A stretch of DNA of 64,000 nt from Theristus sp. LFF4_11. Lineage: Eukaryota; Nematoda; Chromadorea; Monhysterida; Xyalidae. Shown here piece after piece: positions 1 through 12,200 of the stretch (position 1 is its first letter; each line of letters begins with the position of its first letter). The notes under the pieces are model-generated. The model saw only the letters and a program-made list of their open reading frames with translations, was not told the origin of the DNA and searched no databases. Made by a program: the position numbers and the translations under genes. The stretch lies in contig JASANC010000591.1 of assembly GCA_030248135.1 (NCBI GenBank), forward strand, positions 1 to 64,000, read 5' to 3'.

Positions 1-70
1 AAGTTTCTCACTGTTTACACAAAGCCATATTCCTCCTTTTATATGCGTCCTCCGCATTTTTAGATAATAT
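1..70 (+). repeat. Tail module of foldback/satellite composite (edge fragment)
   Basis: This stretch is nearly identical to about 21880-21950, and is also found inverted at 20391-20470 and, diverged, at 23850-23920 and 47850-47915. It ends in the shared word TTTTTAGATAATATT. It is cut by the left window edge, so the rest of the element lies outside. Confidence 0.8.
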
Positions 71-156
71 TTCTTTGGCCAATCAGTCAATATTCAACTT
101 TTGACATTTATTGCAAAAACTGTATCGATAACTTTTGCTTAGCTACACGTGTTTGT

Positions 157-381
157 TCACTGAACATGAAAATTCCCTGGAAAGGAAAATGCATGCGCGA
201 CTGACTGGCAGAGCGTCTGTTCGCCATAGCAGCGAAAGGGGCACGGCACCGGCTGCTTGCTGTCGTCGTCCTTGTGGCACAACGGCTTGTTTTGGTCTTT
301 GTCTTTCCTGTCAGCGTTTGTCACACCAATCGCCAACGAGCAAACGTACAGCACCAGCAACACAATGTTCTCGTACGACAT
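157..381 (-). CDS. Possible small secreted Cys-containing peptide
   Basis: A 74-residue open frame. I chose the internal ATG at 381 rather than the ORF start at 420 because it begins a good signal peptide: a short polar start, a hydrophobic core of Val/Leu/Ile/Cys, and a small-residue cleavage region ending near TNA. The mature part is highly charged (DRKDKD) and has four cysteines in about 25 residues, then a short tail. No family is recognised. A TTTCCTTTCCAG/G sequence inside the frame (minus strand) resembles a splice acceptor, so the last dozen codons could belong to another exon. It may also be a chance ORF. Confidence 0.35.
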   Translation of the reverse strand: MSYENIVLLVLYVCSLAIGVTNADRKDKDQNKPLCHKDDDSKQPVPCPFRCYGEQTLCQSVAHAFSFPGNFHVQ

Positions 382-704
382 GATGACTTTGTGAGGATTG
401 CTTTTTTGTGTCAGCTCCACAACTCAACTGATGTTTTTTGGTGTGTGTGAAAAAGTTTATAGAAAAGAAAATGACACGTTAAATAATTTCTATTGCTTTT
501 TACGACGATTGAAGTCTCTGTGTTTTCCACCAATTTCATGTTTTTCATTGCACATGGTTTTGATTGATTTTGCAGGTGGTCCACATGAAACAAAGCAACA
601 TTGGTTTATTTCAGTAGAAAAAAGCTTTGAAAAAATCAGAAAATAACAACAACATGCAGAAAAATAATGCACATGTAGTAAATACACATATACGCGCACA
701 TATG
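382..704. other. Intergenic, nothing recognised
   Basis: Short ORFs on both strands lack domain or codon signal. The 3' part (about 650-690) has TGCACATG-type words shared with 40795-40830. Confidence 0.5.
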
Positions 705-942
705 TATGACCTATTTTTTAAACGTGTCGTCCCACTGAAATGACGTCATGTGCCGCCAAACATGCGCTTGCCGTTCACTGAAAACCACCTTTCCGTTTAG
801 CCGATTTCTTCCCATAAACAAATGGAGAATGTCAAATCAGTCACAATAAACTGACATTTTAGTGCTTGTAGTTTGGCAAACGGGCGTTTTTGAACCAAAT
901 GACGTCATTTTTGTCCGGACACGTTAGAATAAATCCACAATA
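705..942 (+). mobile_element. CRE-containing MITE, copy 1 of 5
   Basis: A short element also found at 11187-11424, 25675-25911 (inverted), 30326-30550 (inverted) and 32997-33231. It starts TATGACCTATTTTTTAAACG and ends near AATAAATCCACAATA, so TA lies at both edges, as expected for Tc1/mariner-type insertion. Its subterminal parts form an imperfect inverted repeat (AACGTGTCC, a short spacer, then AAATGACGTCA), so each end carries the palindrome TGACGTCA. It has no coding capacity. Confidence 0.85.
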
Positions 943-1079
943 CTCGTGCATATGCTCGCGCACTTGTCCATTCACATGCACAAACCTTTGCATGCACTTT
1001 TTTGTTAATTTTTTTTAAAAAAAGAAAAAGAACGGCCTTTGTTTTTTTCTGAAAACAGTGAAGATGCAGCCGCTTTTTT

Positions 1080-1300
1080 GGTTCTGAAAATTGAAGTGAA
1101 TCTGAACTGATAATTGAACGGATTTGCGCATCTGCTTCCATAAGTGCACGAACATGTGCTTTGTTTTTCTGTGTGAGCACAACAACGAACCGAAGTTCCG
1201 CCAACCAAAACATTGATTGAATCAGTAATGGTTCAGTCAATCAATCGAGATCAAGTCAATCAAATCATATGAGAATACAGCTGCTCTGTTATTCCAAAAA
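1080..1300 (+). repeat. Dispersed repeat L, copy 1
   Basis: Resembles 40920-41140 in the same orientation. Shared words include CTGAAAATTGAAGTGA, GCATCTGC and GCACGAACATGTGC, followed by a similar ACACAGCT/CTCT segment. It is diverged and noncoding. Confidence 0.6.
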
Positions 1301-1859
1301 ATGTGGAGCTTTCACTCGTGCTTCATATGGTTCATGGCCCACTGCACGCAGAAAGATACCAAACTCATCAGTGTCAAAAGTAAATTCCATTCAAAACTGC
1401 GTGTGAAACAAAAGAGTACAAAAGAAACAACAGGGTGTGGTGACATATTTGCACATATTTTCAGCGTCTTGCAGCCGTGACCTACAAATCACGGCACCAC
1501 GGCAGGCTTACTGGTTGGTTAGCGGCTAGTGTTAGCGTTTTTAACTGGTTAACGCAACATGTTTATATATACTCAAACTAGCATTTTTTTGGTATTGTAC
1601 GTAGTTATGTCACCAATAAGCAACTGTTTTTACAATTTGGCATAAATTTATACGTATTTTAGGCATTACCTTTGGCACAGAGTTTAGAATTTTGTTTCTT
1701 TTGAGTGCGGTAGCTCACCATTTTTTAGCTCAACAAAATCATGCAAAATAGAGTGAAAACCATTTATCCAAACATTTTACCAAACAAAACACCACTAAAC
1801 GCTCCATTTTGTTTAATTACAGTACTTTTTACCGTTAATTTTGGTCCCGACACTAGGCC
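1301..1859. other. Intergenic, nothing recognised
   Basis: AT-rich sequence with no open frame, RNA gene or repeat that I can match elsewhere in the window. Confidence 0.5.
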
Positions 1860-2060
1860 CCGAGAATGCGCGCATAGGGAGGCAAACAGTTACATGCAAA
1901 AATTGGAAAAGTGATTTGAGTCTCTTAAATTCGGCTGAGTCACTCAGGCTATTTTTGAATTGCCACTTAAAGATTGAAACTACAGTTGTAGTTTCTTTTC
2001 CATGTATGCACACGCATGAGTCGCGGAACCTAAAACAACTGATAATACCAGTGGTAGACA
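1860..2060 (+). repeat. Dispersed repeat H, copy 1
   Basis: Shares a diverged ~180-bp body with 33240-33420 (same strand) and part of 38345-38470 (inverted). All carry a GAGTCTC...GAGTCA word pair and a GAATTGCCAC-type segment. The first copy also contains the CATGAGTCGCGGAACC word that parallels CATTCAGTCGCAGAATCC at 33385. Confidence 0.55.
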
Positions 2061-2550
2061 AACAAGATGGAGCGTTTAGTGCTTTTGTTCGGCAAAATTT
2101 TTGGACAAATGTTCAGTGAAGTTTGCGGAGTGGTTTGCGAAGTAACTATTTCTGATGCATTCGTCGGTAACAAAACTAAGCTGGTTTGAGTGCTGGTGCA
2201 CAGAGAAAGTGAGATGATCGTTGTATTGTAGCGACGTTATCGCGGCAAGGTGACCGTAAACCTAGCGTCCGTTAACCGTTGCTGAGTTGCTCTGAATGAA
2301 AAAACAACTCACTTTACACACCAAAAAAAAACAGAACAAATTGTTTTCACGTGGGCCATAGTTTCTTGGTGGTTTAAACAGATGGTTTTTTTAATCAGAT
2401 ACAGGTATATTCGAGTTTTCGTTTGGGTGCATTGAATGTTTTTAACTCTCATATTTGTTTTAAAGTGTAATTTTGATTTTTTAATCTCAGTTTTCTTCAC
2501 AAAAATCATAAAAATACATAAATGACTGTGCGAACGCAGAGCAAACTGAC

Positions 2551-2664
2551 CATCATTGGCTTCGGCAGCGACGCGCCTTGCTGGCGGCCCCGCGCTTGTG
2601 CGCATGCGAGGCAGAGCCCATTGCCCCCCGATGTGTTCTGCTGGCCGCATCTGATGCAAGGCAT
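2551..2664 (-). CDS. Possible exon encoding a four-Cys zinc-binding module
   Basis: Read on the minus strand, a TGATTTTCAG acceptor precedes an ATG at 2664 and 38 open codons that end at a GTCAGT donor (2545-2550). The peptide contains CIRCG, then GGNGLCLAC about twelve residues later: two CxxC knuckles typical of small zinc ribbons. The exon is clearly more GC-rich than its surroundings, which supports coding. No flanking exon could be joined, so gene and function are unknown. A different frame of the same DNA is also open, which lowers confidence. Confidence 0.35.
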
Positions 2665-3150
2665 CCTGAAAATCAGGGGTGACCTTCATGGTGACTTTTA
2701 GTGATGCGCTTAGTTCAAGAAACCTGTGGCGACTAAAACGGCTGCTGGTGGTCAGTTGTTGGTTACAGATCCGAGCACTCGCCTGTGCACTTTGCGTTTA
2801 GTTTGAGTTTGGTGCACTTTGGGTCGACTTCAGCCGGCAGAAACTTTGAATGTTTTGGTCGACTTTGGACCTTGAATAGCAAATGGCTTAGCGTCTGTAG
2901 TTTTAACGACAACTGAAAAGTTCTTTGTTGTACAATGTAGGTAGTACAATGTACAAACAATACTCGCATTTTGTGTAACTAAACATTTCGATCCTGGAAC
3001 CCAATTGGAGACACTAGCAAATTGACCCGTGCCTACGGCACGGTTAGCTGATAAATACAACTATTATTTTTGAGTTGGTTTTCCCTTTTGACCTTGCCCA
3101 CGACGCGGACTCAAAATGCATTGCATTTTGATTTTGAGCTGCTTCAGTCG
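2665..3150. other. Intergenic, nothing recognised
   Basis: AT-rich, with only short overlapping ORFs. No conserved motif seen. Confidence 0.5.
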
Positions 3151-3420
3151 TTCCCGTTCAAATTATCAAAAACAATCTTCTGATCAAGAACACATTCTTT
3201 ACTGCATTCCGTTTTGAAATTGAAAACAATCTTTTTTGATCACCAACGGTCAATTGCTGTTCCCGTTAAAAATATGTAAAGCGATCCCGTTCAAATTATC
3301 AAAAACAATCTTCTGATCAAGAACACAATCTTTAATGCATTCCGTTTTGAAATTGAAAACAATCTTTTTTAATCACCAATGGTCAATTGCTGTTCCCGTT
3401 AAAAATATGTGAAGCGATTT
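3151..3420 (+). repeat. Direct tandem duplication of ~135 bp
   Basis: Two adjacent copies. Each begins CCCGTTCAAATTATCAAAAA and ends with CCCGTTAAAAATATGT(A/G)AAGCGAT. They differ at only a few bases, so this is a recent local duplication. From here to about 4440 I see no gene. Confidence 0.85.
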
Positions 3421-4484
3421 AAAAGTTAATTGAATTGAAACGACAAAAAGTAACGTTTTATAAAATCATTTTTGAATGTAATTTGTAATTGCAATTTTGA
3501 ATTTTTGTTTTCGAAATTGACAGATTTCTAATTAAACCCGGGTGTTGAAAACAAATTTAAAACCCGAAGTTTATAATTTTGCTGTTATGTTTTTTACCCG
3601 TTTACCCTGCTCTAAGCAAATCCTTTTTTTGAGTGAAACTGTAAAAAATAAACAAAAAAATATAAAAAAAGTGACGTTAAAATAAAAAAATACCCATTTA
3701 AAAAACACTGTTTTTATACCTTAACATATCCCCCAGTCCCTAAAATAGAAGCCAAACCTTTTCGCAAAGTGAAAATGAATGGGGAACCAAAAAGTAACGT
3801 TTTTCAAACACCCATTTAAATAGTCATTCAGTTTCATTTTTGCGTTTCTGTATTTGACACATTTTTATTTAAACCTGCGTGTTGGAAAAACGTCAAATTT
3901 GGTAAAATTCTCTTTTTCCAAATAACCGCTTTGAAAGCCATCTTGCTTTCTAATCAGATTTTTAGTTAATCGCGGACTTCATTAACAAACCCCTTTTATT
4001 TAATTTCGCAATTAATTTTTTAGTTGACTTGTTTAGATAAAACTTTTCTGTTTTTGAAAAAGTCTGAAGCAATAACTTTACAACACTTCTATGTTTTCGA
4101 AAAAAGTTCTCAAGCAATAACTTTTCAACCAAATGATAATGAAAAATAGTGTCTTGAAAGCAGAGTGCGCTTTCGGTCATCAAGTTTTGAACAGCAACAG
4201 TTGCCATTATTTGTCAATCGTATCTTGAGGCGCTGTCGCGGATAACCAAAGAGTATCATGATGACTTCGCAGTGAAGAGCGACTTTTTTGAGAAAATAAT
4301 TGGCATTGATATTTAAAAAATGAGATTTAGCTTAGCTACCTTAAATAGCAAAAATGAGCGCCAATTCAAATTGCAAAAAAGTGATACATACATACAAACA
4401 AACGGACACCACTATTATCTTAGTATTATGATTTTTTTCCGTTTTAGTTCCATTGCGATTGACCCGAACCAAGCAGTCATCATC

Positions 4485-7400
4485 ATGCCGATAATAGCAG
4501 ACATGATTTTCGGCACGCCAGCAGAGGCGAAGCACCGTTCGCGCCTCGATCGCTCGTGGTGTCGCGACTTTCTGCTGTGCAGCTCGCCATACTCGTGAGT
4601 GCACCAAAGAACGAAACAAACAGCTGAACATGCCGTGTAGCTGAAATTATTGTCCCGCACACGTAACGTATTGGGCCCTGTTCAGTCTTTTGTTTTTTTT
4701 TGAGTGTGTTTGTGCTGAGCTTTTAAGCATGCAACACTTATTAGATAGTCACGTGTTGTTTTTTTCCTTTTCACAGTGTAAAAGTGCAGAGCTCATTCGA
4801 AAGCAAGCATTCATTCGGATCCACTGGTTTTTAAAATCTTGCTGACACGACCAATGACTGCATTCAGTCAATTTTAAATTGCAACCAATGAGCTAGTTGC
4901 CAGCAATAATGCGACACAGGTACCGTCTGGTTCGTGGCCTCGTGTGTCTGCCGTTTGGGGTTGCGATGGGCTACATCCTTTGGGCGTTTGTGCTGAAGCG
5001 ATTGCAGTTGGGCGCATGGAATCCGGTGTACGCCACTTTGGTGCACGTGCTCGTCGTTGCACTCTGCAGTGTCTGCTTCGCTTGGAGTCCTGTTTGTTTT
5101 TCCGCTGTATCGTTTGATCTTTCCCTGACACTTTTTGGGTCAAAACTTGGATATTTTTAATGCAGGGTTTTAATGTGGTTTCAAGTTTTCACCGTTACAA
5201 TTTTCACCAGCGATGGTTTCAAGTGCTCACCCTTCTATTTTTTGTTCACAGCTGCGTTTATTTTTCAAGGTGTTTCGCGCGGGCTGTTTAGTTGCGGTGG
5301 TAGCCGCGTGTGCGAAAGAGGGACAAACACTGCTGCTGTGTCACGTGTCGGCAGAGTTGCTATCGGAACATGGACCACTGAACAACATGATCACAAATTT
5401 TGAGCACGCAGGTTGTTTTTACCAAAAGAAGCGCATAAAAATAACGATTATTTAGGCTTTGTGTCAAAAACTTGATTTGTACAAGCATCAACAGCTGAAC
5501 TTTTTTGTTTAAAAATGCCATAACACCCGTGCAGGAAACTCAATTCTCTGCCACATGGAGCTGGCTGAGGAAGCGAATGAGTTGAAACAGAAATTGAAAA
5601 CACGACCGCTAAAAAAACTGATGTTTTCTTATGGCAAGTAGACAGTTAAAAAACGCTCTGAAAAAAACTGCAAAACCATGAAACCACAAATGAAAGGAAA
5701 ATCTAAGCTATTCCTGGGAAAATGGTCTTAACATCGAAATAGCCTCAAAATAGCTTAGCTTTAGCCTTCTTTCTGTGCTTGCAACCAACTCTGTTTATTT
5801 GACCTGAATTTTTCATCTATGTGCCTTAGCGAACATGAAAGTTTCTTTCGGACAATAAAAATCGAAAAACTTCTACTGGCAGTAAAAAGCACCGTGGAAG
5901 TGAAGGAGTTGGTGCGTGCGGTTGACGCTGTCATGGCACCCCTGCTGAGTGAGGCTGCACGCGGTGACAGTGCGCCACAGCAACGATGGCGCCAAAAAAG
6001 GCACACAGCAACGGTGCCGCGGTTTTTTTCACTTTTTTTATTTTGTACAGGTAGTGTGCTGCGCGTAATGTACAGGGTGTCCCAAAAAAAAAACATAACA
6101 AAAGTAAATGGCTCGTGCGGCCGACTGGTTGCACGTGAAGCCGTGAAATTTGAAACACTTTTAGAAAAAAGGAACACATTTTGTGTGTCCAAATTTTATC
6201 CCGAAATTCCACTTTTTCAATAACATTTCAGCAGAAATACGTAAAAGCTCAAAAATCACCTAAATTCAGTTTTTTGACTCAAGATAAACATCATTGTCGT
6301 CATCGAGAATCTCATCTGGCAGTGGCACAAGCTCATCGTCAGCTTCAACTTTACTGATGTCATCATGTTCATGCTCACGGTCGTTCAGTTTCATGTTTCT
6401 CGGCTGCTCAATGTGTTTTCCATTGTTCTCAATGAACGACGACATTCGATGTTTGAAACTGATGATCACTTTCTGGTGCAGCGCCCGATCATCGATGATT
6501 TTTTCTCACACCGCTGCAGTGGTGGGCGCCGAAAATGTCCCGCATTATCCGTCAGATGCCCCAAACGCAGAAGTCAAAGGCTTCATGTCCGGACTCCTCT
6601 CGGGCCATTCAATTCTGCCCATGCGGCCGATCCAGCGGTCACCGAACGACGCCGACAGCCACTCGCGCACTTGTTTCAATTTTCTTCTTGACTTATGGGT
6701 TTGGGGCACCTGAAGGAAATTGTGTACCGTTCGGCGCCCAACATTTTCGACAATTTGAAAACCAAAATTCGCAGTGGTGTGCAAAAAATCAACGATGATC
6801 GGGCGCTGCACCAGAATTGCTCATCAATTTCGAACATCGAATGTCGGCAATCATTGAGAACAATGAAAAAGACATTGGGCTGCTGAAAAAAGTCAAACTA
6901 AAGGGTCGAGAGGAAAAATCTGATGAGATCAGTGAAGACGAAGCTAAAGATGAACTTGCGCCACTGTCATATGTGAATCTCGATGACGACAACGATGATT
7001 ATCCTGAGTCAAAAGGCTGAAGTTAAGTGATTTTTGAGTTTTTGCGCATTTCTGCTAAAATATTATTGAAAAAATCGAATTTCGGGATAAAATTTGGACA
7101 CACAAAATATGTTCCTTTTTTCTAAAAGTGTTTCAAATTTCACGGCTTCACGTGCAACCAGTCGGCCGCACGAGCCATTTACTTTTGTTATGTTTTTTTT
7201 GGGACACCCTGTACAGTAGTTCACGTCACCGATTTCGGAGACTCAAAAGTACCAAATTTGGAGGGGGGGGTGGATTTTCAAGATTGGATAGCTTGCCGTA
7301 TTGTTCCGTGAGCCAATAATAGCGTTTCTTACTTGAGAGCCCTCATCTTATCAGCTTTTTTATCTCTTTCATTGTTTTCTGTAGTGTTAAAAGTATAATG

Positions 7401-9261
7401 TTATGTCATGTTTTCGTTTTCAGAGTCACAATACCACGAAAACGGAGAAAGATCTAGCCGTCAATAAATTGCAGTCAAAAGCGGCTCAATATTACGCCCA
7501 GAAACTAACCATGAAGTAAGTGGTTGTTTCAGAAACCCAGATACGTTCTTGAAACAACATGCAGTGCATCTTTTGAACTAAATTTTGTTACATTATCAAC
7601 ATTATTACCTTTTTTATTTGTCCGACGTTTCAGTTGTGAGCAAGTACACAAAGATGTGATGAAAAGATGTGATGACGCGTTGGAAGGAATCTATCAAAGA
7701 TGCCAAGATTCAATGCATTGGTGGGTGATAAAGTTCGGGTGGATGCAGCATGGCTGCTTTTTGCAAAAGCATTTTTAGAGCTTGCGCCAGTCAAAAAGAA
7801 GTTCTTGTGGAAGTGATACAATACAAAACTGGAAGGTCATTTTCTTAATTCGGTATCATAGTTTTGCGGTCACTCAGTTGAGATTTGGAACATTTTTAAG
7901 GTTCTTCTACTATATTTTTCCAATCTGTGACAAGGCTGGCCTCGGTGACCTTGGCAATATGTGCGCCGAATTAGCCAAACCAGATGCCAAGCAAGACATT
8001 TGCAACAAACAAGCGGTACTGTTCATTGTAACCAAAAACTTGTCTTTGCTGAAAAAACTCAAAAATGTAAAAAAATTAGTTTGTGCAGCAAGATAAAGTG
8101 CTGCTGAACTCGGAGCTAGACCGTTTGTTTGTTGACGCCGATGCAGCAGACGATTTACTTGAAGCCGAACTCCAGACATCCACGCATTTTCAGTTGCGCG
8201 AGTTTCCTCGACTCAGACAGTAAATATGGATAACATATTTTTTGGGGTTTTAAAAAAAAACAGCGATCACATATCTTGAACTACTGCCGGATGGAATCAC
8301 TTTGCACAGCTGTGACAAACATGAACGTTTTGTTCACACCAAAACAAGCTACAGAATACGGTGGCTACATCCTAATTTTCACATCACAACACTGAAATGT
8401 CATTGTATTTTCATAAATGTGACGGACAAAGAAGCCAACAAACAACGTGTGCATTGCAGAATAAACATAATCGACGATTTACACCTGGAATTGAATCTTC
8501 GAGTTGGTTGGCTGCGTAAAACGTTTCGCATCGTTCACACAATACTTCAGGTCTGAAATTGCTGATTCGACGGTTTTGTTTATGATGATTTGTTTCAGTT
8601 ACGCTAAAAAATAAAAGCAGTTTGAGTTTTAATTTTGTTCAGGGTTTGTTGGTGATGCTGGTGTATCGCGTATTCAACATGTCGCTTAGCTACATAGCCA
8701 AAGTTTTGACCGATATCAATTTTGAAAATCATTTTACAGACTTCTATTTCAAACGAATTGAAAGGAGGCGAATTGAGCGAGGTTGGTATTTCAATTGCAT
8801 AGACTGTGGAAAACTTGCAAAAGAGAAATGACTCGTTTTTATTACCAACAACGGCAGGTCAGAAAGGAGTGCTTCCATTGCGAAAACTTGAAAAACAGCG
8901 ACATCACATTCGATCAGTGTTCAGTGTACCTGATGCCTTTGAAAGAAACGCCATCAAAACGTGTCTGTATCGTTGGGCGATCGTCAGCTCGGTTGTGGCT
9001 GTGCTGGTTCTGCATGATGCTTTTGTTGCTGAGATGGTCGCAATTGTTGGTGTAATGAAGTCAATTAGCTGTATTAATATTAAGAGGGCGTGCGTGTCTG
9101 CGCGCGTGGGTGTGAGAGTGAGTGAGTGAATGAGTAAGTGAGTGAATGAGTGTGCTAGTGTGAGCGAGTGAGAGTATTAGAGAGCGTGAGAGTGTGAGGT
9201 GAGAGTGAGAGGGAGAGTGAGAGTGAGAGTGGTGAGAGTGGTGAGAGTCAGAGTGAGAGTG

Positions 9262-9292
<31 letters not shown>

Positions 9293-12200
9293 TGAGTATG
9301 AGTGAGAGTATGAGTGAGAGTGAGAGTGTGAGAGTGTGAGAGTGTGAGAGTGTGAGAGTGTGAGAGTGTGAGAGTGTGAGAGTGTGAGAGGTGTGAGAGT
9401 GTGAGAGTGTGAGAGTGTGAGAGGAGAGTGTGAGAGTGTGAGAGTGTGAGAGTGTGAGAGTGTGAGAGTGTGAGAGTGTGAGAGTGTGAGAGTGTGAGAG
9501 TGTGAGAGTGTGAGAGTGTGAGAGTGTGAGAGTGTGAGAGTGTGAGAGTGTGAGAGTGTGAGAGTGTGAGAGAGAGAGAGTGTGAGAGTGTGAGAGTGTG
9601 AGAGTGTGAGAGTGTGAGAGTGTGAGAGTGTGAGAGTGTGAGAGTGTGAGAGTGTGAGAGTGAGAGTGTGAGAGTGTGAGAGTGTGAGAGTGTGAGAGTG
9701 TGAGAGTGTGAGAGTGTGAGAGTGTGAGAGTGTGAGAGTGTGAGAGTGTGAGAGTGTGAGAGTGTGAGAGTGTGAGAGTGTGAGAGTGTGAGAGTGAGAG
9801 AGTGTGAGAGTGTGAGAGTGTGAGAGTGAGAGAGTGAGAGAGTTAGAGAGTTAGAGAGTGAGAGAGTGAGAGAGTGAGAGAGAAAGAGAGAGAGTGAGTT
9901 TGAGAGTTTCAGAGTATGACAGTGTGAGAGTGCGAGAGTGCGAGAGTATGAGAGTGTGAGAGTGTGAGAGTGTGAGAGGGTGAGAGTGTGAGAGTGTGAG
10001 AGTGTGAGAGTGAGAGTGAGAGTGTGAGAGAGTGAGAGAGTGAGAGAGTTAGAGAGTGAGAGAGTGAGAGAGTGAGAGAGAAAGAGAGAGAGAGAGTTTG
10101 AGAGTTTGAGAGTATGACAGTGTGAGAGTGCGAGAGTGCGAGAGTATGAGAGTGTGAGAGTGTGAGAGTGTGAGAGGGTGAGAGAGTGGGAAAGTGTGAG
10201 AGTGGGAGAGTGGGAGAGTGTGAGAGTGTGAGAGTGAGAGAGTGAGAAAGTGAGGGAGTGCGTGCATGCATGCATGCGTGCACAAAAATCAAATGTAAAC
10301 TGAGTCCGTTTTGATGTTCTTGAAATGGGGGGTACAATTCCGGCCCGCTAATTCCGGCCTGAAGAGTTCCGTCCCGCTCATTCCGGCCCGAAGAATTCCG
10401 TCCCGAAGAATTCCGACCCGAAGAATTCCGGCCTGATATAATTCCGGCCCGAAGAATTCCGGCCCAAAGAGTTCCGGCCCGATAAATTTTCGCCAGCGCG
10501 AGCAATATTAAACCACACGAAGTGATTTTTTAGTAATAAAATACCGATGTTCACATGTTACAGTGTATTTTCAATGATGTTTAAAAAATGTTTGTCTTGT
10601 TTGATTTTTTTTTAGAAAGAGGAACCTTTTTTTTCTAAAATACCGTAATAAATAAGAAGATTATTTTTCTTATCACGAACCAGGATTTGAGCACCATCAC
10701 TTAATAACTAATTTTTGTTTGTGCTGTTTTTTGTCCTTCTTGGTATTATTTCTACATTTTTTGGCTTGCGTGAACTTGCTAGCTAGTTTGCATTTTCATT
10801 ATTTCAGACTTTTCGGTGTCTCAAAAGATTTCAAGCAAATTTCGCTGGGTGGGTGTCACTAGTGCAGAATCACAAGTCATTATGTTCAACTTGCTGGAAC
10901 AAAAAATGCAAACCTCAGGTATAATTCTGCACGGCTAAGAAAAGCTTCAAACTAGCTGTGTGAATTTATTTATTCACGACGTGAACATTGATATTTGATT
11001 ACCAAAAATCACTTCGTGTGGTTTGATATTGTTCACACTGGCGAAAATTCATCGGGCCGCCGGAATTCTTTGGGACGGAATTCTTCGGGTCGGAATTGTC
11101 TGGCCGGAACTCTTCGGGCCGGAATTCTTCGGGCCGGAATTCTTCGGGCCGGAATGAGCGGGCCGGAATTCTTCGGGCCGGAATAGTATGACCTATTTTT
11201 TTAAACGTGTCCCACTGAAATGACGTCATGTGCCGTCAAACATGCGCTTGCCGTTCACAGCAAACCAGACTTTCCGTTTAGCCAATTTTCTTCCCGTAAA
11301 CAAATGGTGAATGTCGAGTCAGTCACACCAAACTGATATTTTAGTGCCTGTACTTCGACAAACGGGCATTTTTAAAGCAAATGACGTCATTTTAGTCCGG
11401 ACACGTTGGAATAAATTCACAATACACGAATAAGTTATTTTCTCAAAGTTCAACGAATACGGGACAACGATCAGCGAGCACCGCGGCTACCATCGAATTC
11501 AGATGCAAGTGACAGGCAAAGGCTTTATAGGCCGTTTTGTCCGGTCGCACTTGAAACAATTCAACGTTCTCGAGACGCTGTCTCAAAATTTGTCGAGTGC
11601 GCACTGCTTGTTCAACGCCAGTTATCCGTCCTTTGATCAATATTTTTACAATTTGGGTGTGCCGCTACTTGCTATGCTTGTTTTACAGGTATAATAAGGT
11701 TGTTGGTTGGTCGTTGTTTGTTTTTTTACTGCGTTTGAATTTGGTGATTTCCTGTTTTTTGCAGTAAAATACATCTCAATCGATGTGTTCGTTAAAAATA
11801 ATAAAAACAACTTGGACAATTTGCAGGTGTTGTTCAGCTACATTCTGCTGCGCATGCGTCTGTTCATGGTTTTGTTCAGCTTTCGCCAGCGGCGCAAGAC
11901 CCGAGTTCTCTATCTCTACAACTTTCTGCTGCGCACGCGTGAAGATTTCGATCGCATGGCCAGATCACGCGTGCGATACATGGCGGCGAGGCATTTGCTC
12001 GATAGTGTTACTGCGTATGAAACTCGTTGCACCCTTAAATCTCTAAATTGAGCACGCTCATTAGTGGCATGAACTGTTGTAGCAAACCCAACTGGCGTGA
12101 AACAACATTGCAGTAAATGGTCAAAGGTCGGCGGGTGCATGTACGGCTTTCTGGCGACACTTCGTCTCAAGACCGCTCAATGTTTGCTGTGCAGCGAAGA

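Noticed and set aside
5634..5639. GC-AG donor (GCAAGT) for DC-STAMP exon 4
   Set aside because: A GT donor at 5638 gives the phase required by exon 5, and the GC site does not.
9061..10275. 404-codon minus-strand ORF of Ser-His-Thr-Leu repeats
   Set aside because: It is only the translation of the GTGAGA microsatellite inside a well-supported intron; all frames of such DNA are open.
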